Assembly (NCBI GenBank): GCA_026389745.1
Contig: JAPLHG010000080.1
Location: forward strand, 1-21,517
DNA length: 21,517 bases
Source: Chloroflexota bacterium
GTDB lineage: Bacteria; Chloroflexota; Dehalococcoidia; Dehalococcoidales; Fen-1064
Reading direction: 5' to 3'
Part shown: positions 14,308 to 21,517 of the stretch, piece after piece
Position numbering within the stretch: the first letter of the stretch is position 1
Layout: the number at the start of each line of letters is the position of its first letter
Notes under the pieces: generated by a model
Databases searched by the model: none
What the model was told of the DNA's origin: nothing
What the model saw: the letters and a program-made list of their open reading frames with translations, nothing else
Position numbers and translations under genes: made by a program

Positions 14308-15813
14308 TTACCCCCTTTTTCTTAAAGAAAGAACAAGCCTAACCAGGGTACGTGTTGGCACTCCGGTTGCTCCCTTGCCGTAATAGCCTTTGGGTTTGTC
14401 CAGCAGACTGGTGCCGGCAATATCCAGATGTACCCAAGGAGTATTTTCGGCAAACTCACCGACGAACAAAGCGGCGGTAATGGCACCTGCTTTCTTGCCC
14501 CCTGCGTTCTTCAGGTCTGCCACATCGCTTTTATTTTGCGTTTTGTATTCTTCGAACATGGGCATCTGCCAGATTTTGTCACCTACCTCTGAACCGGCGG
14601 TAATGACTTTATCCACCAGTCCCTGGTCGTTAGTAAATGCTCCCGTGGTAACATCACCTAAAGCGACTACACAGGCACCTGTCAGGGTAGCAATATCCAC
14701 AATGCGCTTGGCACCCTGCTTGTTAGCATAACTAATGGCATCAGCCAGAGTTAGACGTCCTTCTGCATCAGTGGTTTCAATCTCAATCGTTTTGCCATTC
14801 ATTGCCGTTAGAACATCCGCCGGTTTGAAGGCTCTGCCCCCGGGTAAGTTCTCGGTTGCTGCTACAATTGACATAACATTGACTTTGGGCTTGAATTGAG
14901 CGATGGCGCTCATTGCTGCCAGAACAGAGGCACCTCCTGCCATATCGCCCTTCATATCCCCCATATTCTCAGAGGGCTTCAGGGAAATACCGCCGGAGTC
15001 AAAGGTAATACCTTTCCCCACCAGTGCGATATCGATTGTGCCGGAATTATTGCCTTGATATTTCAACACGATGAATTTTGGGGGTTGATTACTCCCTTGG
15101 GCAACTCCCAGTAGGGCACCCATCCCCAGTTTCTTCATCTGCGCTCGTTTCAGCACCTCAATCTCAAGGCCATACTTTTCGGCAATTTTTCTCGCTTCCT
15201 CAGCCATATTGGTCGGCGTCATATAATTCGATGGCTCATTGACCATATCACGTGCCAGATTCGCCGCCTCTGCCATGATTTTCCCTTCATCAGCTCCGTG
15301 TTGAATAGCTGTTTTATTGGCTTTATTCTGACCTACGATAATTAAATGCTTTATCTCACCCTGCTCCGAATCTTTGGTAATGTGCCGTCGGAAACCGTAC
15401 GAGCCTAGAATTGCGCCTTCGGTGATTGCCTGAGCTGAAATCTGTGGAGTTATGCCATCGCTACCAGCTCCCAGTGCCACGGTGGCAATGCTTCTAGCGC
15501 CCTTCTCACATAGGAAATTGCAAGCCTCAGCTACGGCGATCCGGATTTTATCCTGAGTCAGTTCTTTATTCTTGCCCAAACCAACAATCGTCACTCTGCT
15601 GACGGGTACTTTACCAAGGCTGTGAATGAGCGTAATTTCGCTGAGTTTACCTTTAATCTCACCCTGCCTGATGAGTTTGGCTATTTCACCACCCAGAACT
15701 TTATCCACATCGGCTAAATCACCCTGCAGTTTTTTCACACCTTCAAATATGCTAAACAAAATGGCATCTGTTCTGGTTTTGCTAAGCTCCCCAACTTTTA
15801 CCTTGATGTCCAC
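14308..15813 (-). CDS. pepA: Leucyl aminopeptidase, M17 family
   Basis: 501-residue cytosolic metallo-aminopeptidase that removes N-terminal residues from peptides; normally a hexamer with two metal ions. The variable N-terminal domain is followed by the catalytic domain with KGITFDSGGISLKP (Lys267 and Asp272 as metal ligands), MKGDMAGGA (Asp290) and TTDAEGRL (347-354, with Asp349, Glu351 and catalytic Arg353). The family signature is normally NTDAEGRL, so the first position is Thr here; the ligands themselves are kept. I chose GTG 15813 (MDIKVKVG) over the GTG at 15840, because GGAGG lies 6 nt before 15813 and inside the longer reading. It leads the run pepA, MBL hydrolase, DUF362, hypothetical. 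Confidence 0.95.
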   Translation of the reverse strand: MDIKVKVGELSKTRTDAILFSIFEGVKKLQGDLADVDKVLGGEIAKLIRQGEIKGKLSEITLIHSLGKVPVSRVTIVGLGKNKELTQDKIRIAVAEACNFLCEKGARSIATVALGAGSDGITPQISAQAITEGAILGSYGFRRHITKDSEQGEIKHLIIVGQNKANKTAIQHGADEGKIMAEAANLARDMVNEPSNYMTPTNMAEEARKIAEKYGLEIEVLKRAQMKKLGMGALLGVAQGSNQPPKFIVLKYQGNNSGTIDIALVGKGITFDSGGISLKPSENMGDMKGDMAGGASVLAAMSAIAQFKPKVNVMSIVAATENLPGGRAFKPADVLTAMNGKTIEIETTDAEGRLTLADAISYANKQGAKRIVDIATLTGACVVALGDVTTGAFTNDQGLVDKVITAGSEVGDKIWQMPMFEEYKTQNKSDVADLKNAGGKKAGAITAALFVGEFAENTPWVHLDIAGTSLLDKPKGYYGKGATGVPTRTLVRLVLSLRKRG

Positions 15814-16473
15814 TTCAAACCTCCGTTTTGCTGAAGCCACCTACATCCACATTGTCTTGACCATTAGTGAGGGAGTGTTTCTCTGTCTGTGGTAAATAGG
15901 GTCCATTTTCAGTACCAAGGGGAACGATGGTACGTGTTGTCCGAAACAGGCAGGCACTTCCATTGAGGCTGGGATTGGAAGTAGAGGAGGGACCCTTCCG
16001 CAGGATAGTACTTCCCGGAACAACAGAGGGTAACTTTCCCGTCGGTTTCCCACACAAACAGGAGTTTCCCGTGCCCGACAAATCGCCAAGCTTTGTCTTT
16101 GGCTCAGGAAATTGCCCCCGACTTTCTAACAAACACAGACTACCAGAAACCAGCTGGGCAGTTTCCACAGTATAACTATTATATCATCTTTTGTCTATTT
16201 TTCTAGGTGATATTTATTCACAATGTGTGCATTTGGACATATTTTGGAATATCTTTCGGTTGTTGATTGGGTGGTGGTGAGAGATATTACGCGGGGTCAG
16301 GCTTTCATGTCTGCCACCGACGTGAAAGAAAACCGATGGCCAGGGTCTTAAAAATATATCCGATTCGGTTTGCCGCAGGCCGGGGTATCGAAAATTATAT
16401 TCCCGAAATTGCCGTGTTCAACTCCCTTTCCCTCTTTAATCACTCTTGGGTCGGCTATAACCCATGACTCAAT
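15814..16473. other. 660-nt region between pepA and the DegV gene, unexplained
   Basis: No convincing gene was found. The minus-strand frame 15815-16168 (117 codons, GTG start) ends 1 nt before the pepA start, but its product is rich in Ser, Thr, Gly and Pro, has no recognisable fold, and has no clear ribosome binding site. The overlapping plus frame 15927-16175 (82 codons) is also open. A TATAAT (minus, 16183-16178) could start a long pepA leader. Short GTTTCCC words recur at about 16030-16075. On the plus strand, 16223-16351 could encode a 42-residue peptide (MCAFGHILEYLSVVDW...), and 16267-16467 is open in another frame; neither is supported by a good ribosome binding site. Confidence 0.4.
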
Positions 16474-17343
16474 TCAGCTTTCCGTGTAAAAAGCTAGTCC
16501 TAATGTTCCCGTACCACAGGCATAACCCATAATCGGGCTGAATTCGCTAATCCACAGTTCTGCACAGTTAAATTCGTCAGAGACACGTTTCTTCAATTTT
16601 TCCGCTTCTTCTGGAGCATAGGCGTGCATTACCGATATGTGTGCTGGTTTCTCCCCAACTTTATCTCTCGTCTTCCTTAGTAATAGTTCAATCCCATTCC
16701 CCCGGTTTCTGGCTACTCCACAGAAATTCACTCCTCCGGACACACTTAATAATGGCCTGAGATTAATTAGGGAACCAGCCAGAGACGCTATTTTGGGAAC
16801 ACGTCCAGAGCGATAGACATGGCGAATGGTATCCAGAAGAACCAGAGCATTTACTCTATTTTTCACATCCTCCGCAACTTTGGTTACCTCAGCTAGCCCC
16901 TTTCCTTCTCCCGCCGCTTTGGCACTTGCCAGGGCGATAAACCCCTCCGCCGCAGTTGCAGTCCATGAATCCATTACTTCAATTTGTACTCCCGGGAGTT
17001 CGGTCTCAGCGTAGTCCTTGGCTAGCCGAGCGACATTTTGCGTGGTGCTCAATTTAGATGAGAGTGTGATACACAGAATATTGCTCGCCTGTTTGCTAGC
17101 TTCTTGAAAAGCTTTCAGGAAATCCGTTGGCGGTGGGGCCGAGGTGCTGAACACACTAGGATTCTTCAGAAAAAGTTCGTATGCCTCACTCGGTGCGATG
17201 TCTACCCAGTCTCCATATGCCTTACCATCAAAGATAATCTTGAGAGGCACAATACTAATAGAATAACGTGCCGCCTGTTCCTTGGTAAGACAGGCAACAC
17301 TATCCGTGATAATAGCTACTTTTCTCGGCGAATGAATTGTCAT
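16474..17343 (-). CDS. DegV family fatty-acid-binding protein
   Basis: 289 residues. DegV/FakB proteins bind a fatty acid in a buried pocket and, where a kinase partner (FakA) exists, present it for phosphorylation. The family start VAIITDSVACLTKEQA and the TSxPxP-like STSAPPPTDFLKAF are present. Later come LCITLSSKLSTTQNVARLA (the S-S-x-LS-x-T-x-x-x-A segment), VMDSWTATAAEGFIALA, and IRHVYRSGRVPKIASLAGSLINLRPLLSV, all family hallmarks. No FakA-like gene is in the window. The ATG at 17343 has no Shine-Dalgarno, and TACTAA lies just before it, so a very short leader is possible. It follows tilS by a 190-nt gap. Confidence 0.9.
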   Translation of the reverse strand: MTIHSPRKVAIITDSVACLTKEQAARYSISIVPLKIIFDGKAYGDWVDIAPSEAYELFLKNPSVFSTSAPPPTDFLKAFQEASKQASNILCITLSSKLSTTQNVARLAKDYAETELPGVQIEVMDSWTATAAEGFIALASAKAAGEGKGLAEVTKVAEDVKNRVNALVLLDTIRHVYRSGRVPKIASLAGSLINLRPLLSVSGGVNFCGVARNRGNGIELLLRKTRDKVGEKPAHISVMHAYAPEEAEKLKKRVSDEFNCAELWISEFSPIMGYACGTGTLGLAFYTES

Positions 17344-17534
17344 AATTTTTAGTACAATTGCCTAAGTTATTGCGGATTGGTCCTCTTGTTTTACTTTATG
17401 CTCAACAAAAGCTGGCACTACTAAGAAGCTGAACATTAACACGACAAGACCGATAAATGTAACTAGTCAATCTAAAAAGATATTAACATTGCCTACTTTA
17501 TAATAGCAAATTCAGCCAATCTCAATATCAAGCC

Positions 17535-18968
17535 TCAGGAACGCTTGAACTTTATAGATAATATTTTCCGAGTGTTCTCAGTAACTTTTGCCCGTTCGTC
17601 GATTCGATAACCGACTACCCACATAATCTGTTCACGGGAAGAGACGATAGGGATTCCGGGACGCCAGTCGCGAGGGATCCTAGTATCAATCATAAACTCG
17701 CCTATCTTTTTCATTTCTTTCATCCCCAGCGGCTGAAAACGGTCGCCACGGCGGCGAGGTCTTACGGTTAGATTCTCACCAACAACGGCGCAATCCAAAT
17801 ACGCAGTAAAACCATCCGCCCCGGGCTTCATCTGGTCGCGCGTGATAATGCTCGCCTGAATATGCCATCCTGGAGTGACAGTCTCGCCGGGGATTTTGAG
17901 AGCGTACTCCCCATTCAGAACAGGAAAAGGGGATAGCGCCGTCGGGTTTTTCCCCAGAATATACCGCTCGTAACCAGTGGCAAAAACAAGCCCGTATGGT
18001 AAATTGAGTCGCTTCCCTGCCGGTTTGGGCAGAGCCTCCATTATTTCTTCGATATGACGCACCTCAATATCTCTCAGAGTTCCCAGTAGCGCTTCAATCG
18101 ATAACCTGAGCAGGTATCGTTGTAGACTGGGTGATTGTTTGAGGAAGGATTGCTTATTCAGCATAATTGTTTCATCTTGCTTGCTGGCTAGCCGTTTCCA
18201 CAAACGGCTAGCTTCCTTCTCCAGAAAGGCGATGTCGTCATCAGCGATGCGAGCAGTACGCAGTAGCGCCTCGACTATCTGTGGATTGTAGCTTTTCAGT
18301 AAAGGTAACAGCTCAAGTCGAATCCTGTTTCTCATCGGGATGAGTGAAAGGTTGGTGGCGTCAAGCCGCGGTTGAAGTTGATGACTGACACAGTATTCAT
18401 CTGTCTCATCACGGCTCACTTCAAGTAGAGGACGCACCACTATCAGACTTTTATCCGAAGATTGCCACCTGCTTCTGGCTTGTAATCCGCGGAGTCCTCT
18501 AGTGCCTGTACCCCTGATTAAATGTAAAAGAATTGTCTCCACATGGTCATCAAGAGTGTGCCCCACTGCCACACGGTCAGCAACAACGGATTCTGCCACT
18601 TCGGACAGAAAATTGTATCTCGCCTCGCGGGCCGCTTCCTCCATTGAAACACCGCGTGTATCTTGATAGGCACGGACATTACATTGTCCAATAGTAGCAG
18701 GAATGCCAAGGCTTTTTGCCAGTTTAGCGACGTACCGTGCATCAGCCTCCGATTCGGTACCGCGGAGCTGGTGGTCGAGGTGAGCTACGTGCAAATTGAT
18801 ACCCAGTTCAACCTGCAGCCCTTTGAGAATATGCAGAAGACAAACTGAATCCTGACCGCCCGAAACCGCCACCAGAAGAGTGCATCGCTGTGCTGTCAGA
18901 CGATGCTTTCTAACAAAATTCAGCACCCTCGGCTCTAAAGATAGGAGTTTTCTCTTTCTTCCGACCAT
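17535..18968 (-). CDS. tilS: tRNA(Ile)-lysidine synthase
   Basis: 477-residue enzyme that attaches lysine to C34 of tRNA-Ile(CAU) with ATP, letting it read AUA codons. The PP-loop SGGQDS (residues 36-41) opens the N-terminal ATPase domain, followed by HVAHLDHQLRGTESEADARYV and VAVGHTLDDHVETILLHLIRGTGTRGL, both typical. The C-terminal TilS domain is seen as LTVRPRRRGDRFQPLGMKEMKKIGEFMIDTRIPRDWR...VGYRIDERAKV. The ATG at 18968 starts 10 nt after the stop of the DUF2344 gene, so the two form an operon. The usual partner hpt/ftsH genes are not here. Confidence 0.95.
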   Translation of the reverse strand: MVGRKRKLLSLEPRVLNFVRKHRLTAQRCTLLVAVSGGQDSVCLLHILKGLQVELGINLHVAHLDHQLRGTESEADARYVAKLAKSLGIPATIGQCNVRAYQDTRGVSMEEAAREARYNFLSEVAESVVADRVAVGHTLDDHVETILLHLIRGTGTRGLRGLQARSRWQSSDKSLIVVRPLLEVSRDETDEYCVSHQLQPRLDATNLSLIPMRNRIRLELLPLLKSYNPQIVEALLRTARIADDDIAFLEKEASRLWKRLASKQDETIMLNKQSFLKQSPSLQRYLLRLSIEALLGTLRDIEVRHIEEIMEALPKPAGKRLNLPYGLVFATGYERYILGKNPTALSPFPVLNGEYALKIPGETVTPGWHIQASIITRDQMKPGADGFTAYLDCAVVGENLTVRPRRRGDRFQPLGMKEMKKIGEFMIDTRIPRDWRPGIPIVSSREQIMWVVGYRIDERAKVTENTRKILSIKFKRS

Positions 18969-18978
18969 CAGTTCACAC

Positions 18979-19629
18979 TTATCTGGGCATTCCTAGAATC
19001 AATTTGGTGCGCCGTATCGATTTCGGGTACTCGGTAAATCCCAGAGCCGAGATAACCTGCTCCGGCCTGCCGGAACCGCTCTCATCGCATCTCAGCCTCA
19101 TACCTAGAGTGCAGGATAGAGGCTGACACCCAATCAGCCAGATATCGTCGATGAGGGCTCTTAAATCGTAACTGCGCCGACCGGTATCCCGTTCATGGTG
19201 CCAGGGTAGGTTTTCTAGAGAAAGCAAATGGTCGAGTGCCCTTTTTATTTCCCCGATGCTCTTCTCGGTATTCACTTCAATCTGATACTGGACAAACCGT
19301 ATCTGCGATTGTAAAGACGGCACGGTTAAACCGATAGGGGATGCTTCCAGCACCTCCATACCTTGCGGCAATTGTCTGTTTACGGCATCCACGAACCAGT
19401 GTGGTGAGACCGCTCGAGTGATAAAAACATCCATCAACTCATTATCAGCGGTAACCCCAACAGATAGTGGTACCGCCAGTGAAATTCTGGGATGCGGGGT
19501 AAAGCCTTCTGAGTATTCCAGTGGGATTCTGGCACGCCGCAATGCCCTCACCCATAGACGGATAATATCCAGGTGGGAAATGAATTTCAGTTCTTCAGCA
19601 CGACGAAATTTAATCCGCAGACGTAGCAT
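18979..19629 (-). CDS. DUF2344 (TIGR03936) protein, stand-alone
   Basis: 216 residues of the DUF2344/TIGR03936 family, recognised by LRLRIKFRRAEELKFISHLDIIRLWVRALRRARIPLEYSEGFTPHPRISLAVPLSVGVTADNELMDV. In many bacteria this domain is fused to, or sits beside, a B12-binding radical SAM protein (TIGR03960), and is thought to act in tRNA or rRNA modification. No radical SAM gene is in the window. I chose ATG 19629 over the ATG at 19692: AGGGGG precedes it by 4 nt and a consensus promoter lies in between, so the longer reading would start inside the promoter. It is followed by tilS after 10 nt. Confidence 0.9.
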   Translation of the reverse strand: MLRLRIKFRRAEELKFISHLDIIRLWVRALRRARIPLEYSEGFTPHPRISLAVPLSVGVTADNELMDVFITRAVSPHWFVDAVNRQLPQGMEVLEASPIGLTVPSLQSQIRFVQYQIEVNTEKSIGEIKRALDHLLSLENLPWHHERDTGRRSYDLRALIDDIWLIGCQPLSCTLGMRLRCDESGSGRPEQVISALGFTEYPKSIRRTKLILGMPR

Positions 19630-19651
19630 ATCGCCCCCTGTTGCTAATGCC

Positions 19652-19680
19652 ATCATAGCATCGGTGTTTGAGACTGTCAA
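19652..19680 (-). promoter_or_regulatory. Sigma70-type promoter of the DUF2344-tilS operon
   Basis: On the minus strand TTGACA (19680-19675), a 17-nt spacer and TATGAT (19657-19652) form a near-consensus promoter. Transcription would start about 15 nt before ATG 19629, leaving room for its AGGGGG site. This decides the start of the DUF2344 gene. Confidence 0.8.
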
Positions 19681-19893
19681 AAGGCGGGGCATCTACACTT
19701 TGCTCGGTATGCCAGTAGGGATGGCCACCCTCGTCGCCATTCTTTTTCGGATTATTTATTAATTTACACTGTTTTTGTGCAGCCTGGGTTTTTACCGTCG
19801 GCTATTGAGCGCGCGTGGCTGATATTCCATCTATTTTGTCAACGAAGCTAACACCTGTACGCCTAAATTACCGCTATGTTATAAGCAAAGCGT

Positions 19894-20839
19894 ATGAATA
19901 TACTGGGCATTGAGACCTCCTGCGACGAGACTGCCGCCGCCGTGGTGGAAGATGGCGTCAAAATACTTTCCAATGAGATAGCTTCACAGGTTTCAATCCG
20001 CCTCCCGACAGCATACGCTGAGCATTATCCCTATCATTCAATCAGCGATGAGCAAGGCTGGGGTCAGCTGGCAAGACTCGGCTGGCATTGCCGTCACCAA
20101 TGGCCCTGGTCTGGCAGGCTCTCTGCTCATTGGTGTCAACGTTGCTAAAGCCATCAGTCTGGCGCAGAATCTGCCGCTCATTGGTGTCAATCACTTGGAA
20201 GGTCACATCTATGCCAATTGGCTCGCCAGCGATAAACTGGAGTTCCCGTTGGTTTGCCTTATTGTTTCCGGAGGGCATAGCGACCTCGTCCTGATGAAAG
20301 GACACGGCGACTACACTCTGCTGGGACGCACTCGTGATGATGCCGCCGGGGAAGCCTTTGATAAAGCCGCTCGTTTGCTGGGGTTGGGTTATCCTGGTGG
20401 ACCAGTGATTGAGAAAGTCGCCGCCTCCGGCACGGCATCCATCCCATTGCCTAAAGCCTGGCTCAAGGGAACTAACGATTTCAGTTTCAGCGGTATCAAA
20501 ACAGCTCTTTTACGACTGGTCGAAGGAGGCAGAATAATCAATAAAGCGGATGCCGCCGCTAGTTTTCAATCGGCGGTCATTGAAGTTCTGGTTGGCAAGA
20601 CAATCACTGCCGCCCAGCAATATAATGCTAAGCAAATCCTTCTTGCCGGCGGGGTCGCCGCGAACTTAAAACTACGCCAGACACTGGTTAATAACTCACC
20701 ATTGCCAGTGTTCATCCCACCCATTATACTGTGCACTGACAATGCTGCTATGATCGCCGCCTGCGGATACTACCGCTTTCAGGCAGGCAAAACCAGCGAT
20801 TTGTCTCTGGATGTGGTGCCAAATTTGAAGCTGGCGTGA
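19894..20839 (+). pseudogene. tsaD: tRNA threonylcarbamoyladenosine biosynthesis protein TsaD, frame broken by internal deletion
   Basis: TsaD (Kae1/Gcp family) joins the threonylcarbamoyl group to A37 of tRNAs that read ANN codons. The first 35 residues (MNILGIETSCDETAAAVVED ... ASQVSI) are normal up to 19998. The next frame, from 20000, reads ASRQHTLSIIPIIQSAMSKAG and continues correctly to the stop with NHLEGH (metal site), SGGHSDL, DDAAGEAFDK, YPGGP, FSFSGIKTAL, GGVAANLKLR and CTDNAAMIA. The segment between, normally about 11 residues with H-x-x-YGGVVPE, is replaced by a single base, so about 32 nt are missing and the frame shifts. The joined product would be about 314 residues instead of the usual 330-340. 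The gene is normally essential, so an assembly error is as likely as true inactivation. Confidence 0.93.
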
Positions 20840-20895
20840 TATAAAGGGCACTCCCCCAGACCCGCCTTGCGTACACCATCTTTTATAAAGGCGAA

Positions 20896-21069
20896 GTGAA
20901 CCCTGTTGACGTTGTACCGAATTCACCTGAGAGCCTTTTAATCCGAATTGGGCTTTCATATGCCTTTCTTCTGAAAGACGAATATGCAGAGCAACTGGTT
21001 GACGCTTTGCGTGATACGGAAATCAATGTGGACAGCCCGGAGGCAGAAGTGAAGGTATACGCAGAATAA
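20896..21069 (+). CDS. Small hypothetical protein (57 aa)
   Basis: A 57-codon ORF from GTG 20896 to TAA 21069, with AAGG about 4 nt upstream. The product begins MNPVDVVPNSPESLLIRIG and continues with an amphipathic helix pattern (SYAFLLKDEYAEQLVDALRD), ending TEINVDSPEAEVKVYAE. It has a clean globular composition and a credible helix-rich pattern, unlike chance ORFs. The frame stays open upstream to a TAA near the tsaD stop, so the true start could be a few codons earlier. It lies between tsaD and the Ldh-family gene on the same strand. I do not recognise a family. Confidence 0.6.
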   Translation: MNPVDVVPNSPESLLIRIGLSYAFLLKDEYAEQLVDALRDTEINVDSPEAEVKVYAE

Positions 21070-21098
21070 AAATAATTAGATTGCCATTGGTTCAATTT

Positions 21099-21128
21099 TT
21101 GTTTGTCCGCGGTTATTAAGAGTATACT
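21099..21128 (+). promoter_or_regulatory. Candidate promoter of the Ldh-family gene
   Basis: TTGTTT (21099-21104), an 18-nt spacer and TATACT (21123-21128) lie 27 nt before the start codon. The -10 is good and the -35 fair. This suggests that the oxidoreductase gene is transcribed separately from tsaD. Confidence 0.45.
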
Positions 21129-21155
21129 ACTTAGTTGTGCAAAAGGAGCATTACA

Positions 21156-21517
21156 ATGAACTCTCAAATTTACTGGATTAGTTTCGACACTATGGAGCGT
21201 TTCATGGTGGATGTTTTTAAGGGTGTTGGAGTCCCTGCGGAAGATGCCAGAATCTGTGCGGAGGTATTGATCACTTCGGACAAAAGAGGTATAGATTCCC
21301 ACGGCATCGGTCGTTTAAAGCCCATCTATTATGACCGCATAAAGGAGGGTATCCAGAATCCGGTCACTCATTTCGAAGCCGTCCGCGAAGGGCGTACTAC
21401 GGCAGTGATAGATGGTCACGATGGTATGGGGCATGTCATTGCTAAGAAAGCTATGGCTATGACCATCGAAAAAGCTAAAAAATACGGCATGGGGATGGTC
21501 GCTGTCCGCAATTCCAC
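21156..21517 (+). CDS. Ldh family (malate/L-lactate dehydrogenase type 2) oxidoreductase, N-terminal fragment
   Basis: The first 120 codons are in the window; the gene runs off the right edge. It starts at ATG 21156 with a strong AAAAGGAG site 7 nt upstream. The N-terminal part matches the Ldh2/MDH2 family of NAD(P)-dependent oxidoreductases. It has a helix with F-x-x-D-V-F-K-x-x-G-V-P-x-E-D-A, then the catalytic-region motif DSHGIGRLKP. This is followed by AVIDGHDGMGHVIAKKAM and AVRNS, the beginning of the N-S-x-H-x-G cofactor segment. These enzymes reduce 2-oxo acids such as malate/oxaloacetate, ureidoglycolate or sulfolactate pairs; the substrate cannot be told from the fragment. Confidence 0.93.
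   Translation, partial: MNSQIYWISFDTMERFMVDVFKGVGVPAEDARICAEVLITSDKRGIDSHGIGRLKPIYYDRIKEGIQNPVTHFEAVREGRTTAVIDGHDGMGHVIAKKAMAMTIEKAKKYGMGMVAVRNS

Noticed and set aside
16030..16075. CRISPR-like short repeats (GTTTCCC words)
   Set aside because: The repeated word is only 7 nt, spacing is irregular and there are no cas genes.
16267..16467. Riboswitch or 66-codon gene in the DegV-pepA gap
   Set aside because: No known riboswitch core was recognised, and the frame has no ribosome binding site or recognisable product.
17362..17442. Minus-strand mini-ORF (about 24-26 codons, hydrophobic MFSFLVVPAF start) between tilS and the DegV gene
   Set aside because: Very short, with no ribosome binding site; a small membrane peptide is possible but unsupported.
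19418..19762. Plus-strand open frame of 114 codons
   Set aside because: It is antisense to the DUF2344 gene and its promoter for most of its length; the hydrophobic tail is probably chance.

Overview
The window reads as a bacterial chromosome segment of moderate GC content, dominated by housekeeping genes for translation, tRNA modification and DNA repair. Gene content, frequent GTG/TTG starts, a Lys-rich mini-protein beside rnc, and intergenic repeats of the TGTCATTGCGAG and TGTCACCCTGAG types all fit a Chloroflexota genome of the Dehalococcoidia type. That placement is an inference from style, because no taxonomic marker was compared. Truncated genes at both edges and one disrupted essential gene are what a metagenome-derived contig would show.

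Layout. The left edge holds the N-terminus of an SPFH/stomatin-like protein (minus strand). Next comes a decayed stretch with a tRNA-like relic and the 3' end of a radC gene, then an orphan lipoprotein peptide-type ABC substrate-binding protein (plus strand), then a possible short relic of a transposase OrfA. From about 2.6 to 11.0 kb everything is on the minus strand, in transcription order: dnaX, ybaB/ebfC, recR, an RNase H-like/DnaQ-like protein, a SAM methyltransferase, recO, lysS, serS and tRNA-Ser(UGA). dnaX to recO is compact and looks like a DNA-repair operon. Gaps on either side of lysS hold palindromic mobile repeats. rnc is divergent from dnaX, has a consensus promoter, and is followed by a 47-residue basic protein and an acylphosphatase gene.

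From 12.4 to 19.7 kb the minus strand carries two groups. One is pepA, an MBL-fold hydrolase, a DUF362 protein and a CxxC-containing hypothetical protein. The other is a DUF2344 protein, tilS and, after a gap, a DegV protein. The DUF2344-tilS pair has a clear TTGACA-17-TATGAT promoter that also fixes the DUF2344 start. The plus strand then carries tsaD, a 57-residue unknown and the start of an Ldh-family (malate/L-lactate dehydrogenase type) oxidoreductase running off the right edge.

The strongest oddity is tsaD: about 32 nt encoding the conserved YGGVVPE segment are missing, which shifts the frame. Other points of interest are the radC relic (revealed because the antisense open frame is an artefact of it), tRNA-Ser directly behind its own synthetase gene, an unexplained 660-nt region upstream of pepA, and the insertion of a nuclease-like gene and a methyltransferase gene between recR and recO. 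I found no CRISPR array, prophage, toxin-antitoxin pair or obviously new multi-gene system.
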